Source: Bacteroidetes bacterium GWF2_40_14
GTDB lineage: Bacteria; Bacteroidota; Bacteroidia; Bacteroidales; UBA932
Assembly (NCBI GenBank): GCA_001769195.1
Contig: MEOK01000034.1
Location: 62,001 to 126,000 of the forward strand
Reading direction: 5' to 3'
Length of the DNA: 64,000 nucleotides
Positions 1-7,443 of this stretch are shown here, piece by piece. The translations under genes and the position numbers were made by a program. How positions within the stretch are numbered: position 1 is the first letter of the stretch; each line of letters begins with the position of its first letter. The notes beneath the pieces were generated by a model. It made no database searches. It was given only the letters and a program-made list of their open reading frames with translations, and was not told the DNA's origin.

Positions 1-27
1 TCACCCGAAAGCCACAAAATATAAATG

Positions 28-171
28 TATAAGGCAGGTCTTCTGACTTGTTCCGTGTAACACGCCTTCCCAACTCTTTATAAGTCAGTGGCAAAGATTG
101 TGCGACATTTAAAGAAACTTACAGCTACGAGGATAGTCCCGGATTTTCACCGGGTTCCCTTTTCCTAATAC
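28..171 (-). ncRNA. Cobalamin (B12) riboswitch for a gene left of the window
   Basis: Read on the minus strand, the sequence has the conserved parts of a cobalamin aptamer in order: GGGAACCCGGTGAAAATCC, then a CTGTAA segment, the B12-box core GCCACTG, GGGAAGGCG, and the closing AAGTCAGAAGACCTGCC. A Bacteroidota -7 element lies just upstream at 176-183. The regulated gene must begin left of position 1 and is probably a B12 uptake or B12-dependent function. The family match is clear. The boundaries are approximate. Confidence 0.92.
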
Positions 172-175
172 GAAA

Positions 176-183
176 CAAAGGTA
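176..183 (-). promoter_or_regulatory. -7 promoter element of the left-edge riboswitch
   Basis: On the minus strand this reads TACCTTTG, matching the Bacteroidota -7 consensus TAnnTTTG. It sits about 5 nt before the expected start of the riboswitch transcript. No clean -33 TTTG was found. Confidence 0.6.
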
Positions 184-315
184 ACTCATCTTTGCCTGAT
201 GAATTAGTTTAAAATATTATTTTATCAACTAAATATCAACACAGTTTGTGGTTGTATAAATAATTAGTCTTAACTTTAAGATGTCTAGCAAATTAGTATT
301 GCGGACAACATATTT

Positions 316-1905
316 ATGAAAACATTACCTATATCACGACAATTATCTGGTTTAATCATTTTTTTGGCATTGTTTACATCTTGTAACAACGAATCTGAGA
401 ACCGTTTTAGGTTAAAAGGAACCTTAGAGGGTATAACAGATGGTAATATCATTCTCTCTTATGCAGAAAACGATAAACAACCGGCAGATACTTTCAAAAT
501 TGAAAAAGGCAAATTTGTTGTTGTCGGAAACATCCCCAAACCATCTAGGTACTATCTGCAGGTTGAGAAGAGAACCCGAGTGGAGTTTTATGCTGAAAAT
601 GCCAGAATGACACTTAAGGGACATGCCGACTCTATGGGGAGGTCCGTTATAAAAGGGGGAGAGACTCAGACTCTTTATTCTGAATTCAGAAGGAGAGTAA
701 AAGAGCTGGCCATAAAACATAAAGTGGATGACCTGAGAAAGGAGTTGTACATGAAAACCGCAGAACGCGATATAGAGATCACCAGATTATTAGGTAAATA
801 CGACGATGATGTATATCAACTTCAGATCGATATTATCAAGGAGAATCCAAAAGCATATTATTCAGTAGAATTGGTCCAAGAGTTGTCCAGAGAAAAAAAC
901 GCAGTGGAGATTGAAAGATATCTTAATCTGCTAGATAAGAAGTTCGCCGACTATTCAGAGGTTGTGCGTCTGCGTGAATATGTGAAGAAGATTAAGACAA
1001 TCGAGGTAAAGGTAGAATCTTTATTATCAGATGCACACAATCTATCGTACAAGGTAGATGAAAGTTTTGTTTGTAAGGAGCACAACAATATTGTTTATCT
1101 GTCTGTACTGTCAAATGGTAATGTTTGTGCGCTAAAAAAAGATGGAGGGGTGCTTATTATAGATTCCTGTGGGAAAATGGTAAAGGAGTTCAAATCGAAT
1201 ATAAAAACCCCCTCAGCTATTACTGTTGACAAATCAGATAACATTTATGTGCTGGGATCAATTTTAGGGAAAAAGAGAGTAGAATCAAGGGGAAGGAATA
1301 AAGAGATTGAAGTGCCGACAGGAGTAAGCTGTGTTGTTTTCAACACAAAAGGTTCAAAAATCCGCGATCTTAAATTGGAGATTATAGCGAGTGCAACAGG
1401 AGCAAAGGTTTTTGAGAATAATCTCATTGTTGCTGATTCTAAAAAATGGTTGATAGTTGTTTTTGATGCTGAAACCGGAATAAAAAAATCGGTAATAGAA
1501 AATCTTTATACATGCTGCAACATATTGGATTTCTGCGTTCGTAAGGAGAATGAAATACTGGTGGCAAACCTGGCATCTTTCAGGGTGGACGGATTCGACT
1601 ATTCGGGAAATCGTCTATACTCCTTCGGCCAACGAGGGAATACTATCAATGACTTTCATGGTTGCTGCAATCCAGTAAGTGTTGCATTCTTGTCGAACGG
1701 TGGTATTGTAACTGTCGAAAAAGACCCGTCTCGTATAAAAATTTACAGCAAGGAGGGAGCAAAGGTAGTTGAAGGTATAGATGAATTAGTCAAAGGATGC
1801 GCCTATATACCAATAGTTGTAGACAAGCGAGATAACGTTTATCTGGCCTCATATGCAGGCGGACTTATCAAATGTGTTCCGTCAAAAAGGGGGGCACAAT
1901 TCTAA
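316..1905 (+). CDS. DUF4369 / 6-bladed beta-propeller lipoprotein
   Basis: A lipoprotein of 529 aa with a lipobox (LFTSC, Cys23), so it should be anchored in the envelope. Residues about 30-110 resemble the DUF4369 domain usually found in front of a thioredoxin fold in Bacteroidota. Residues about 120-225 are helical and charged. The rest (about 245-520) has repeated blades of the NHL/6-bladed propeller type, with recurrent patterns such as DKSDNIYVLG and DKRDNVYLAS. No CxxC thioredoxin motif is present. Propeller lipoproteins of this kind are common in gut Bacteroidales, and their ligands are mostly unknown. It stands alone and converges on the GNAT gene with a 24-bp 3' overlap. The exact function is not known. 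Confidence 0.75.
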   Translation: MKTLPISRQLSGLIIFLALFTSCNNESENRFRLKGTLEGITDGNIILSYAENDKQPADTFKIEKGKFVVVGNIPKPSRYYLQVEKRTRVEFYAENARMTLKGHADSMGRSVIKGGETQTLYSEFRRRVKELAIKHKVDDLRKELYMKTAERDIEITRLLGKYDDDVYQLQIDIIKENPKAYYSVELVQELSREKNAVEIERYLNLLDKKFADYSEVVRLREYVKKIKTIEVKVESLLSDAHNLSYKVDESFVCKEHNNIVYLSVLSNGNVCALKKDGGVLIIDSCGKMVKEFKSNIKTPSAITVDKSDNIYVLGSILGKKRVESRGRNKEIEVPTGVSCVVFNTKGSKIRDLKLEIIASATGAKVFENNLIVADSKKWLIVVFDAETGIKKSVIENLYTCCNILDFCVRKENEILVANLASFRVDGFDYSGNRLYSFGQRGNTINDFHGCCNPVSVAFLSNGGIVTVEKDPSRIKIYSKEGAKVVEGIDELVKGCAYIPIVVDKRDNVYLASYAGGLIKCVPSKRGAQF

Positions 1906-2370
1906 TACAGGATAGATAGGTTCGCTGAACCCATACTTCCTGTAGAGTTTCTCCCCGTCCTTTGTGGTGTGTAGAGAAATTTTACTGATACCCCGTTTAT
2001 GGGCCTCGTCTATAAGTTGTTTAAGTATAAGCGCAGAAATACCTTGCCTTCTGGCTTGAGGTATCGTATACATATTCAGAATATCTCCTTCCAGGTATAA
2101 CGATTGATTGAAATCACCGGGAATTTTCTTTATTACCATGGCGCCAAAGCTGAGAATTTCGCCTTGAAAAACGGCCATGTATGCAAAAAATCGCTTTTCT
2201 GCCAGGGCCTCTTTAAAATATAAGCTAAGATCTTCGCTAAGTTTTTTCTGATACTCTGCCGATTGTTCCCCCTGCAATTCAGTGAGGTATGCCATCCTGT
2301 ATCTAGTCAGAAGTTCTACCTCTTCAGGTCCTATTTCCTTTATCTCGAGAGCTGTTAAATCAATTTTCAT
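1882..2370 (-). CDS. GNAT family N-acetyltransferase
   Basis: This 162-aa protein has the GNAT fold. The acetyl-CoA-binding segment, with the pattern QARRQGISALILKQLIDEA, lies around residues 105-123, followed by a short hydrophobic strand (KISLHTT) and an aromatic YRKYGF motif near the C-terminus, as in many small GNAT enzymes. It should transfer an acetyl group from acetyl-CoA to an amine. The substrate cannot be told from the sequence. The gene ends inside the 3' end of the propeller lipoprotein gene on the other strand and has no operon partner. Confidence 0.85.
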   Translation of the reverse strand: MKIDLTALEIKEIGPEEVELLTRYRMAYLTELQGEQSAEYQKKLSEDLSLYFKEALAEKRFFAYMAVFQGEILSFGAMVIKKIPGDFNQSLYLEGDILNMYTIPQARRQGISALILKQLIDEAHKRGISKISLHTTKDGEKLYRKYGFSEPIYPVLELCPPF

Positions 2371-2416
2371 AGAGTTGTTTTAGATTTCCCGCACATAAAG
2401 GTATAATTTTTTCCGA

Positions 2417-2785
2417 TTATCTCGGATTGCCGCCTGCAGGTCTCGATTTTCTCTGATTCTCAGGATCGGCCTCAAATTTTGTACGGTAGGTTTTGTATTT
2501 CTCGGCACCAAGAACGCCTTCGATCTTCTTTTGCATATCTTCGCGAAGCTTCATGAACTTCTCCCTGTCTTCTCTTGCCGATGCCATCTCTTTCATGAAA
2601 TCGTCGTAAACTTTATGAAGCTTAGTGCTGTCGTCTTTTGTGACAGACACATACTTAGCTATTTCCGCAATTCTTTCTTTAGCAAATGTTGCAGGATCCA
2701 TTTGACGTCTTTGAGCGGGTTGTAGCTGGGCATAAACACCAGTTGCAAACAGTGTAAGAGTGATGATCAAAACTAATTTTTTCAT
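2417..2785 (-). CDS. Small secreted Spy-like helical protein
   Basis: About 122 aa when started at the Met before KKLVLIITLTLF. An in-frame Met 19 codons further upstream would put non-signal sequence ahead of the signal peptide, so the inner start is preferred. A cleavable signal peptide ends near VYAQ. The mature part is charged and helical (REDREKFMKLREDMQKKIEGVLGAEKY in overview), resembling small periplasmic Spy/CpxP-like or LTXXQ-type proteins common in Bacteroidota. No catalytic residues are visible. A periplasmic chaperone-like or sensory role is an inference from the shape only. Confidence 0.6.
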   Translation of the reverse strand: MKKLVLIITLTLFATGVYAQLQPAQRRQMDPATFAKERIAEIAKYVSVTKDDSTKLHKVYDDFMKEMASAREDREKFMKLREDMQKKIEGVLGAEKYKTYRTKFEADPENQRKSRPAGGNPR

Positions 2786-2886
2786 GATTTTATTATTTAT
2801 GAATTTACCATTTGACAACAATTCGTTTAAATGGTTTAACACTCATAAAAACTTAGATATAAAAATCATACAGTTAAAAATAATTT

Positions 2887-2926
2887 AAACTATTAAAAAT
2901 AGTTTGCAAACTAAAAAAAATAGTTT
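2887..2926 (+). promoter_or_regulatory. Twin palindromic operators of the BlaI-like repressor
   Basis: Two 19-bp palindromes lie in tandem at 2887-2905 and 2908-2926. Both have AAACTA arms on the left and TAGTTT arms on the right around an A-rich centre. They overlap a promoter formed by TTTG at 2903-2906 and TAAATTTG at 2926-2933 (19-nt spacing). Repressors of the BlaI/MecI family bind as dimers to such palindromes, so autoregulation of the downstream pair is the likely role. Confidence 0.7.
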
Positions 2927-2933
2927 AAATTTG
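2926..2933 (+). promoter_or_regulatory. -7 promoter element for the BlaI/M56 operon
   Basis: TAAATTTG fits TAnnTTTG, with a TTTG 19 nt upstream that lies inside the first operator palindrome. The start codon is 28 nt downstream. Confidence 0.6.
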
Positions 2934-2961
2934 CCTTTAGATTATAAAAAATATCTGTCCG

Positions 2962-3330
2962 ATGGAAAAACTTACTACTAAAGAAGATGAAATAATGACC
3001 TTTTTTTGGGAAAAAGGGGCAATGCATGTGAAGGAACTGATAGAACTCTACCCCGATCCTAAACCGCATTTCAACACAATTTCAACAATGGTTAGGGCAC
3101 TCGAGGCAAAAGGATTTCTAGCCCACAATAAATTCGGTTATACATACCAATATTATCCAATAGTCACTCCAGGAGAATTCGGAGAGGGGAAACTAAGTGG
3201 TGTTATAGACAAGTATTTTGAGAATTCTTATCTCGATGTAGTATCGGCCTTTGTAAAGAAAGACAAGATTCAACTGGAAGAGTTAAAAATGTTGGTGGAA
3301 GAAATTGAGAAAGCTAACAACAGTAAGTAA
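2962..3330 (+). CDS. BlaI/MecI/CopY family transcriptional repressor
   Basis: A 122-aa winged-helix repressor. It starts with the family signature LTTKEDEIMTFFWEKG and has a recognition helix around residues 38-52 (HFNTISTMVRALEAKG), followed by a dimerising C-terminal helix. BlaI-type repressors are inactivated by cleavage triggered by a membrane M56 protease. That partner is the next gene, and the two overlap by one base (TAATG). The twin palindromes upstream are the probable operators. In Bacteroidota such pairs often control functions other than beta-lactamase, and no beta-lactamase gene is nearby. Confidence 0.92.
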   Translation: MEKLTTKEDEIMTFFWEKGAMHVKELIELYPDPKPHFNTISTMVRALEAKGFLAHNKFGYTYQYYPIVTPGEFGEGKLSGVIDKYFENSYLDVVSAFVKKDKIQLEELKMLVEEIEKANNSK

Positions 3331-5432
3331 TGATACTATTTCTGTCATATCTTTTAAAAGTAGGAGCTTGTATTGTCGCTTTCTATCTGGCTTATATGGC
3401 CCTGTTATCCAAAGAGACCTTTTTCAGGCTAAGTCGTTTTGTTCTGCTTCTATCGGTTATCTTTTCGATAGTGCTGCCTGTCTGGACAATAACAATTACT
3501 AAAGAGATTGTCGCAACACAAGAGTTCCAACAGAATATAGAGGTAAGTAATTTAACAGAACCAATTCAATTTAACCCAGATAGCCATAGCAATAATTGGA
3601 CTGACATCTTACCAATTATTGGACTGGGCGTATATATTTTAGGTGCACTATTATTTTTTACCCGCAATATATTTGGAATATTGCAGATTTACAGAATAAT
3701 GAGGCGTTCCAGATGTGAGGTTACTGCCGACGGAAAGCTTTTTATTGTCAGAAAAGCAATAATTCCTTTCAGTTGGTTCCACAACATAATAATTTCCGAA
3801 GAGGATTATGCAAAAAACAGGGATATTATAATTGAGCACGAAAAGGCTCACATGAGGCTTAAACATGGATATGATTTACTGTTTATTAATCTAATCGCCA
3901 TTTTTCAATGGTTTAATCCGGTAATCTGGCTCTTACGAAAGGAACTTATTTCCATTCACGAGTATCAGGCAGATAGCAGGGTAATCAACAAAGGCATCGA
4001 TGCAAAAAAATATCAATATTTATTAATCTCTAAAGGGACCACTCAATGTATTTCTATACCGGTAGTGAATCACTTATGTAGTGGAAACTTTAAACAAAGA
4101 ATTAAGATGATGCTAAAAAAACAATCAAATCCACATAACGCAATAAAAGTATTGCTGTTAATTCCATTGCTGGCTGGTGCCGTCTCGGTATTTGCAAAAA
4201 CTGAATATGTGGAGGTTACTCCCGAGGCTAATGCCTCTGAGAACAGTAATATCGCTGCCATGGCTCAAAATCTCCAAAAACAAGATGGATTTATATATTT
4301 TGTAGATGGAAAAGAGGTGAGTGTAGATGTCATTAAAACAATGAGTATTTCGGACCTTTTTAGTTATAAGATATACAAACGAGATGAAGCAGTTGAAAGA
4401 TTTGGAGAAAAAGCCAAAAATGGAGCGGTTGACATTATAACCCGGGCAGGAAGAGATATTCCAAAGCCGCCAAAAGACTCAAAAGTGAAGAGAGATCAGG
4501 TTCTTATAATCACAATTAATAGTGACGGCAGTTATCTCTTAGGCAAATGGTCCGATCATTCAAGCGATGACAACATGACAAATGCAACTAAGAGCAATAT
4601 CGAAACAGTAATTAAAGAGATAATACCAAGAATGAAATATCCAAAAGATTCTATTATTGTTTCAATCAAGTTTGAGAACCAGGTATCTTTATTAGAAAGG
4701 TTTGAAAAACTCCCACCGCTTGAGGATGTATTGAAGAATAATGGGATAAAGAACATCTCTGTGCAAATCTCTGAAAGTGATTCAAAAAAATATCAGAAAA
4801 ATGTTTTGTCAATTAAAATAAATGATAAAGGAGTTTTTCTGGTCAATAATGAGATTGTAAAGGATACTAACAAACTGGAATCCGTAATAAAAAGTCAAAT
4901 TGAAAAATTAAAATCGTTATCCAAGGAGACAAAAATTACTGTAACAGTTCAAATTTCTAGTAAAACTCCCAAAGAGGCAACAGAAAAATTAAAAGCAATT
5001 TTAAAAGAAGAAAAAATCACAAAGATTAATTATGCTACTAAGCAATCATCAAAAACTGATTTAATCTCTAAATCTTCGGAATCGGCAATTCTCAAATTTG
5101 TATTTAATAATATGATATACCCTCCTGAAGAAAAAAAATCTGTAGACTCCGTGAATTTTTACGTAATAGTAAAAATTGACAGTGGAAGGTTAATAGAATG
5201 TAAGTTTCATACAACAAAAGAGGGAGTCAAGGTTCCTTTCCTGAGCGAGTTGCTACTTTACGCATGCAAGTCCGGTGTTAATGATGTGCCTGAAATAAAG
5301 GTAGATAGTGAACATACAGCTTTAAAAAATGAGATTCTTCGTGTAGTGAATAAACTTGCTGGTCTTCAGATACCTGAATGGAAAGACAAATGTGTTGAAT
5401 TTGCTCTGCCATTAAGATTCTTTGTAAGATAA
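3330..5432 (+). CDS. BlaR1-like M56 membrane metallopeptidase with TonB-like tail
   Basis: A 700-aa membrane protein. The first 130 residues hold several transmembrane helices. The M56 zinc site is HEKAH at 170-174, with a downstream HEYQAD (210-215) typical of the family. Another membrane helix lies near 270-290 (AIKVLLLIPLLAGAVSVFA). The periplasmic part contains a TonB-receptor plug-like piece around 345-375 (GEKAKNGAVDIITRAGRD) and ends with a TonB-C-like domain (about 595-700, MIYPPEEKKS at its start). The pair with BlaI suggests a signal-transducing protease that inactivates the repressor. The signal is unknown. The plug-like and TonB-C-like parts suggest contact with outer-membrane components. 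Confidence 0.88.
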   Translation: MILFLSYLLKVGACIVAFYLAYMALLSKETFFRLSRFVLLLSVIFSIVLPVWTITITKEIVATQEFQQNIEVSNLTEPIQFNPDSHSNNWTDILPIIGLGVYILGALLFFTRNIFGILQIYRIMRRSRCEVTADGKLFIVRKAIIPFSWFHNIIISEEDYAKNRDIIIEHEKAHMRLKHGYDLLFINLIAIFQWFNPVIWLLRKELISIHEYQADSRVINKGIDAKKYQYLLISKGTTQCISIPVVNHLCSGNFKQRIKMMLKKQSNPHNAIKVLLLIPLLAGAVSVFAKTEYVEVTPEANASENSNIAAMAQNLQKQDGFIYFVDGKEVSVDVIKTMSISDLFSYKIYKRDEAVERFGEKAKNGAVDIITRAGRDIPKPPKDSKVKRDQVLIITINSDGSYLLGKWSDHSSDDNMTNATKSNIETVIKEIIPRMKYPKDSIIVSIKFENQVSLLERFEKLPPLEDVLKNNGIKNISVQISESDSKKYQKNVLSIKINDKGVFLVNNEIVKDTNKLESVIKSQIEKLKSLSKETKITVTVQISSKTPKEATEKLKAILKEEKITKINYATKQSSKTDLISKSSESAILKFVFNNMIYPPEEKKSVDSVNFYVIVKIDSGRLIECKFHTTKEGVKVPFLSELLLYACKSGVNDVPEIKVDSEHTALKNEILRVVNKLAGLQIPEWKDKCVEFALPLRFFVR

Positions 5433-5465
5433 CACGAGCCAGTTAAGTGGGGTATTGATCTGACT

Positions 5466-5503
5466 ATTAAGGTCTCTTAACTAAATTATTAGGAGACCTT
5501 AAT
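5466..5503 (+). terminator. Hairpin after the M56 gene
   Basis: ATTAAGGTCTC and GAGACCTTAAT form a perfect 11-bp stem around a 16-nt loop, 33 nt after the M56 stop codon. There is no clear T-run, so this is a probable but not typical terminator. Confidence 0.5.
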
Positions 5504-5685
5504 ACTATATAGGTGATAAAATAGATTTCCATAACCATGTTAAGTTTCCTTGAATTAATTGTCAGACTTTTGGGGTTTAACTTTTATGCATTTGATTTTT
5601 CTTAAAAATAACAGATTATGCATTCAATTATTATTAAATATCTGTTACATTAGCATTGAATAAATTTAAATATCTTGTAATAGAG

Positions 5686-5862
5686 ATGGATGCAATATAC
5701 TATAATAGAAATATCGACAAAGAACTTCTGACATGGAGCAAAGAGCAAAATTGAAAAACTCTTTTACTAAGAGGTGGAAGGCAAGTCGGAAAATCTTTTG
5801 CCGTCATACATTTGGGTGAACGTTATCCGTTATACCCAATTCAAATTTATATTATTGATTAA
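5686..5862 (+). pseudogene. N-terminal fragment of a DUF4143/AAA ATPase (dead)
   Basis: From an ATG at 5686 the frame reads MDAIYYNRNIDKELLTWSKEQN, a TGA stop at 5752-5754, then KTLLLRGGRQVGKS, which is a Walker A motif, and ends at a TAA at 5860. This is the characteristic start of the DUF4143 ATPase family. In relatives the codon at the stop is usually Arg, and CGA to TGA is a single transition. Nothing of the middle of the protein follows. The intact gene of the same broad family is 280 bp downstream but is a different subfamily at the N-terminus. Confidence 0.75.
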
Positions 5863-5919
5863 AGATATCCCATACAGAGGCAAATTAATCATAGTCTCAT
5901 CCTCCCTGAAGTCTAACTT
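5857..5919 (-). pseudogene. Possible C-terminal scrap of a DUF4143 ATPase, inverted
   Basis: Read on the minus strand, 5919 to 5857 gives FREDETMINLPLYGISLI, which resembles the very end of many DUF4143 ATPases (a charged loop, then N-(I/L)-PLY). It abuts the N-terminal fragment in the opposite orientation. This suggests that one gene was deleted and inverted. The match is short and made from memory of the family, so confidence is limited. Confidence 0.35.
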
Positions 5920-6024
5920 AGGTTTTTACATAAAAACAAACGAAAACTGGTGTATGCAATGACTGGTTTATATGATTAGTTGTAGTCATAGTTATCATAA
6001 ATGGTACTCAAATCGTATTAATAT

Positions 6025-6086
6025 GCCAAAACACGGAATAGAAACGCGCCAAAACACGGAATATAAATGTGCTAAAATCCGGAATT
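6025..6086 (+). repeat. Three 16-bp direct repeats upstream of the DUF4143 ATPase
   Basis: GCCAAAACACGGAATA occurs at 6025-6040 and 6048-6063, and a variant, GCTAAAATCCGGAATT, at 6071-6086. The period is exactly 23 bp, about two helical turns, so the copies lie on nearly the same face of the DNA. The last copy ends 54 nt before the ATPase start codon. An operator or promoter-associated role is likely. Confidence 0.75.
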
Positions 6087-6140
6087 AGTTTTGATATTAA
6101 TTTAAAACCAGTAATTTTACATTAATAAGAATTGGTACTG

Positions 6141-7406
6141 ATGAAAACTCCGAATTACATATCACGCATAAGTGATAATCTACTTAATAACTTGCTCGAG
6201 TCATCTGGCGCAGTTCTGGTGGAGGGTGCCAAATGGTGTGGCAAGACTCAATCATCTATACAGATTGCAAAAAGTGTGGTTTATATGCAGGATCCTGACG
6301 AAGGGCCGGGATATATGGCAATGGTAGATACTAAACCGTCGCTTCTGTTGGAGGGCACCCCGCCACTTCTGATTGACGAATGGCAAATGGCACCGGTATT
6401 ATGGGATGCTGTAAGATTTGCTGTAGATAAACGCGGTACTGTTGGGCAGTTTATTCTTACAGGGTCGGTAACTCCTGATGAAAACAATACTGCACACTCT
6501 GGTACCGGAAGAATTGCCCGAATGCTTATGCGCCCGATGAGTCTGTACGAATCTAAAGAATCAAACGGAACTGTATCCCTCAAAGCTCTTTTTGAGGGTA
6601 AGGCAGACATAGGTGCAAGAAGCACTCTGACAATAGAGCTAATAGCACAGGCTATATGCAGGGGAGGATGGCCTGCGGCCGTACTGATGAAAAAGCAAAC
6701 TCCGCAGGTAGCAGTAAACTATGTTGAGAGCATAATCAATATTGATATTAAAAATGCAGATAATACAGAAAAGTCTCCGGAGCGAGTTCGTGTATTGCTA
6801 CAGTCATTAGCACGCAATATTTCAACTATGGCATCTGTCAAGACCATTATGGATGATATAAAGGCCAATGAATCATCTATAACAGATAAAACACTTAATT
6901 CGTACCTGAATGCACTCAGGCGAATCTTCGTTATTGAAGATGTGCCTGCCTGGCAACCTTCGTTGCGATCAAAAACTGCTATTCGTACTGCAAGCAAACG
7001 ACAATTTGTTGATCCATCAATAGCTGCCGCAGTAATGAGAACCGATCCACAGGGTATTTTACGTGATTTCGAGACTTTCGGATTTTTATTTGAATCGTTG
7101 TGTACACGCGATTTACGAGTGTATGCACAAGCGTGTGATGGAGAAGTTTTTCATTACCGGGATAAATCGGAACTCGAATCAGATCTCATAGTAAAACTTC
7201 ATGATGGGCGTTGGGCAGCTGTAGAAGTAAAGCTGGGAAATAAACAGATCGAAGTTGCTGCTGCTAACCTGATTAAACTTAGTCAAAAAATTGACACTCA
7301 AAAGATGAACCAACCCTCTTTTCTTATGGTTTTAACAGGAGGTCAGGTCGCTTATAGAAGACCGGACGGTGTTCTGATAGTGCCAATCGGATGTCTGAGA
7401 GATTAG
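6141..7406 (+). CDS. DUF4143-type ATPase (AAA_14 plus PD-(D/E)XK-like domain)
   Basis: A 421-aa protein when started at ATG 6141. A TTG three codons earlier is the only upstream alternative. The AAA part has Walker A GAKWCGKT (29-36) and Walker B LLIDEWQ (Asp79, Glu80), followed by a sensor-like ILTGS. The C-terminal DUF4143 part carries ELESDLIV and AAVEVKLG (about 350-375), the acidic/EVK pattern of a PD-(D/E)XK-like fold. The family is very common in Bacteroidota, often in several copies and near mobile DNA. Its biological role is not established. It is flanked by remnants of a relative and preceded by three direct repeats. Confidence 0.85.
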   Translation: MKTPNYISRISDNLLNNLLESSGAVLVEGAKWCGKTQSSIQIAKSVVYMQDPDEGPGYMAMVDTKPSLLLEGTPPLLIDEWQMAPVLWDAVRFAVDKRGTVGQFILTGSVTPDENNTAHSGTGRIARMLMRPMSLYESKESNGTVSLKALFEGKADIGARSTLTIELIAQAICRGGWPAAVLMKKQTPQVAVNYVESIINIDIKNADNTEKSPERVRVLLQSLARNISTMASVKTIMDDIKANESSITDKTLNSYLNALRRIFVIEDVPAWQPSLRSKTAIRTASKRQFVDPSIAAAVMRTDPQGILRDFETFGFLFESLCTRDLRVYAQACDGEVFHYRDKSELESDLIVKLHDGRWAAVEVKLGNKQIEVAAANLIKLSQKIDTQKMNQPSFLMVLTGGQVAYRRPDGVLIVPIGCLRD

Positions 7407-7443
7407 AAGTTGAATAGCAGAAATATTACACTAACGCTATAAT

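Noticed and set aside
3330-5432. Beta-lactam resistance sensor
   Set aside because: The C-terminal penicillin-binding domain of true BlaR1 is missing and no beta-lactamase gene is nearby.
5774-5962. 62-codon plus-strand frame in the 5.5-6.1 kb gap
   Set aside because: It runs out of frame across the dead DUF4143 fragment and the inverted scrap, and resembles no protein.
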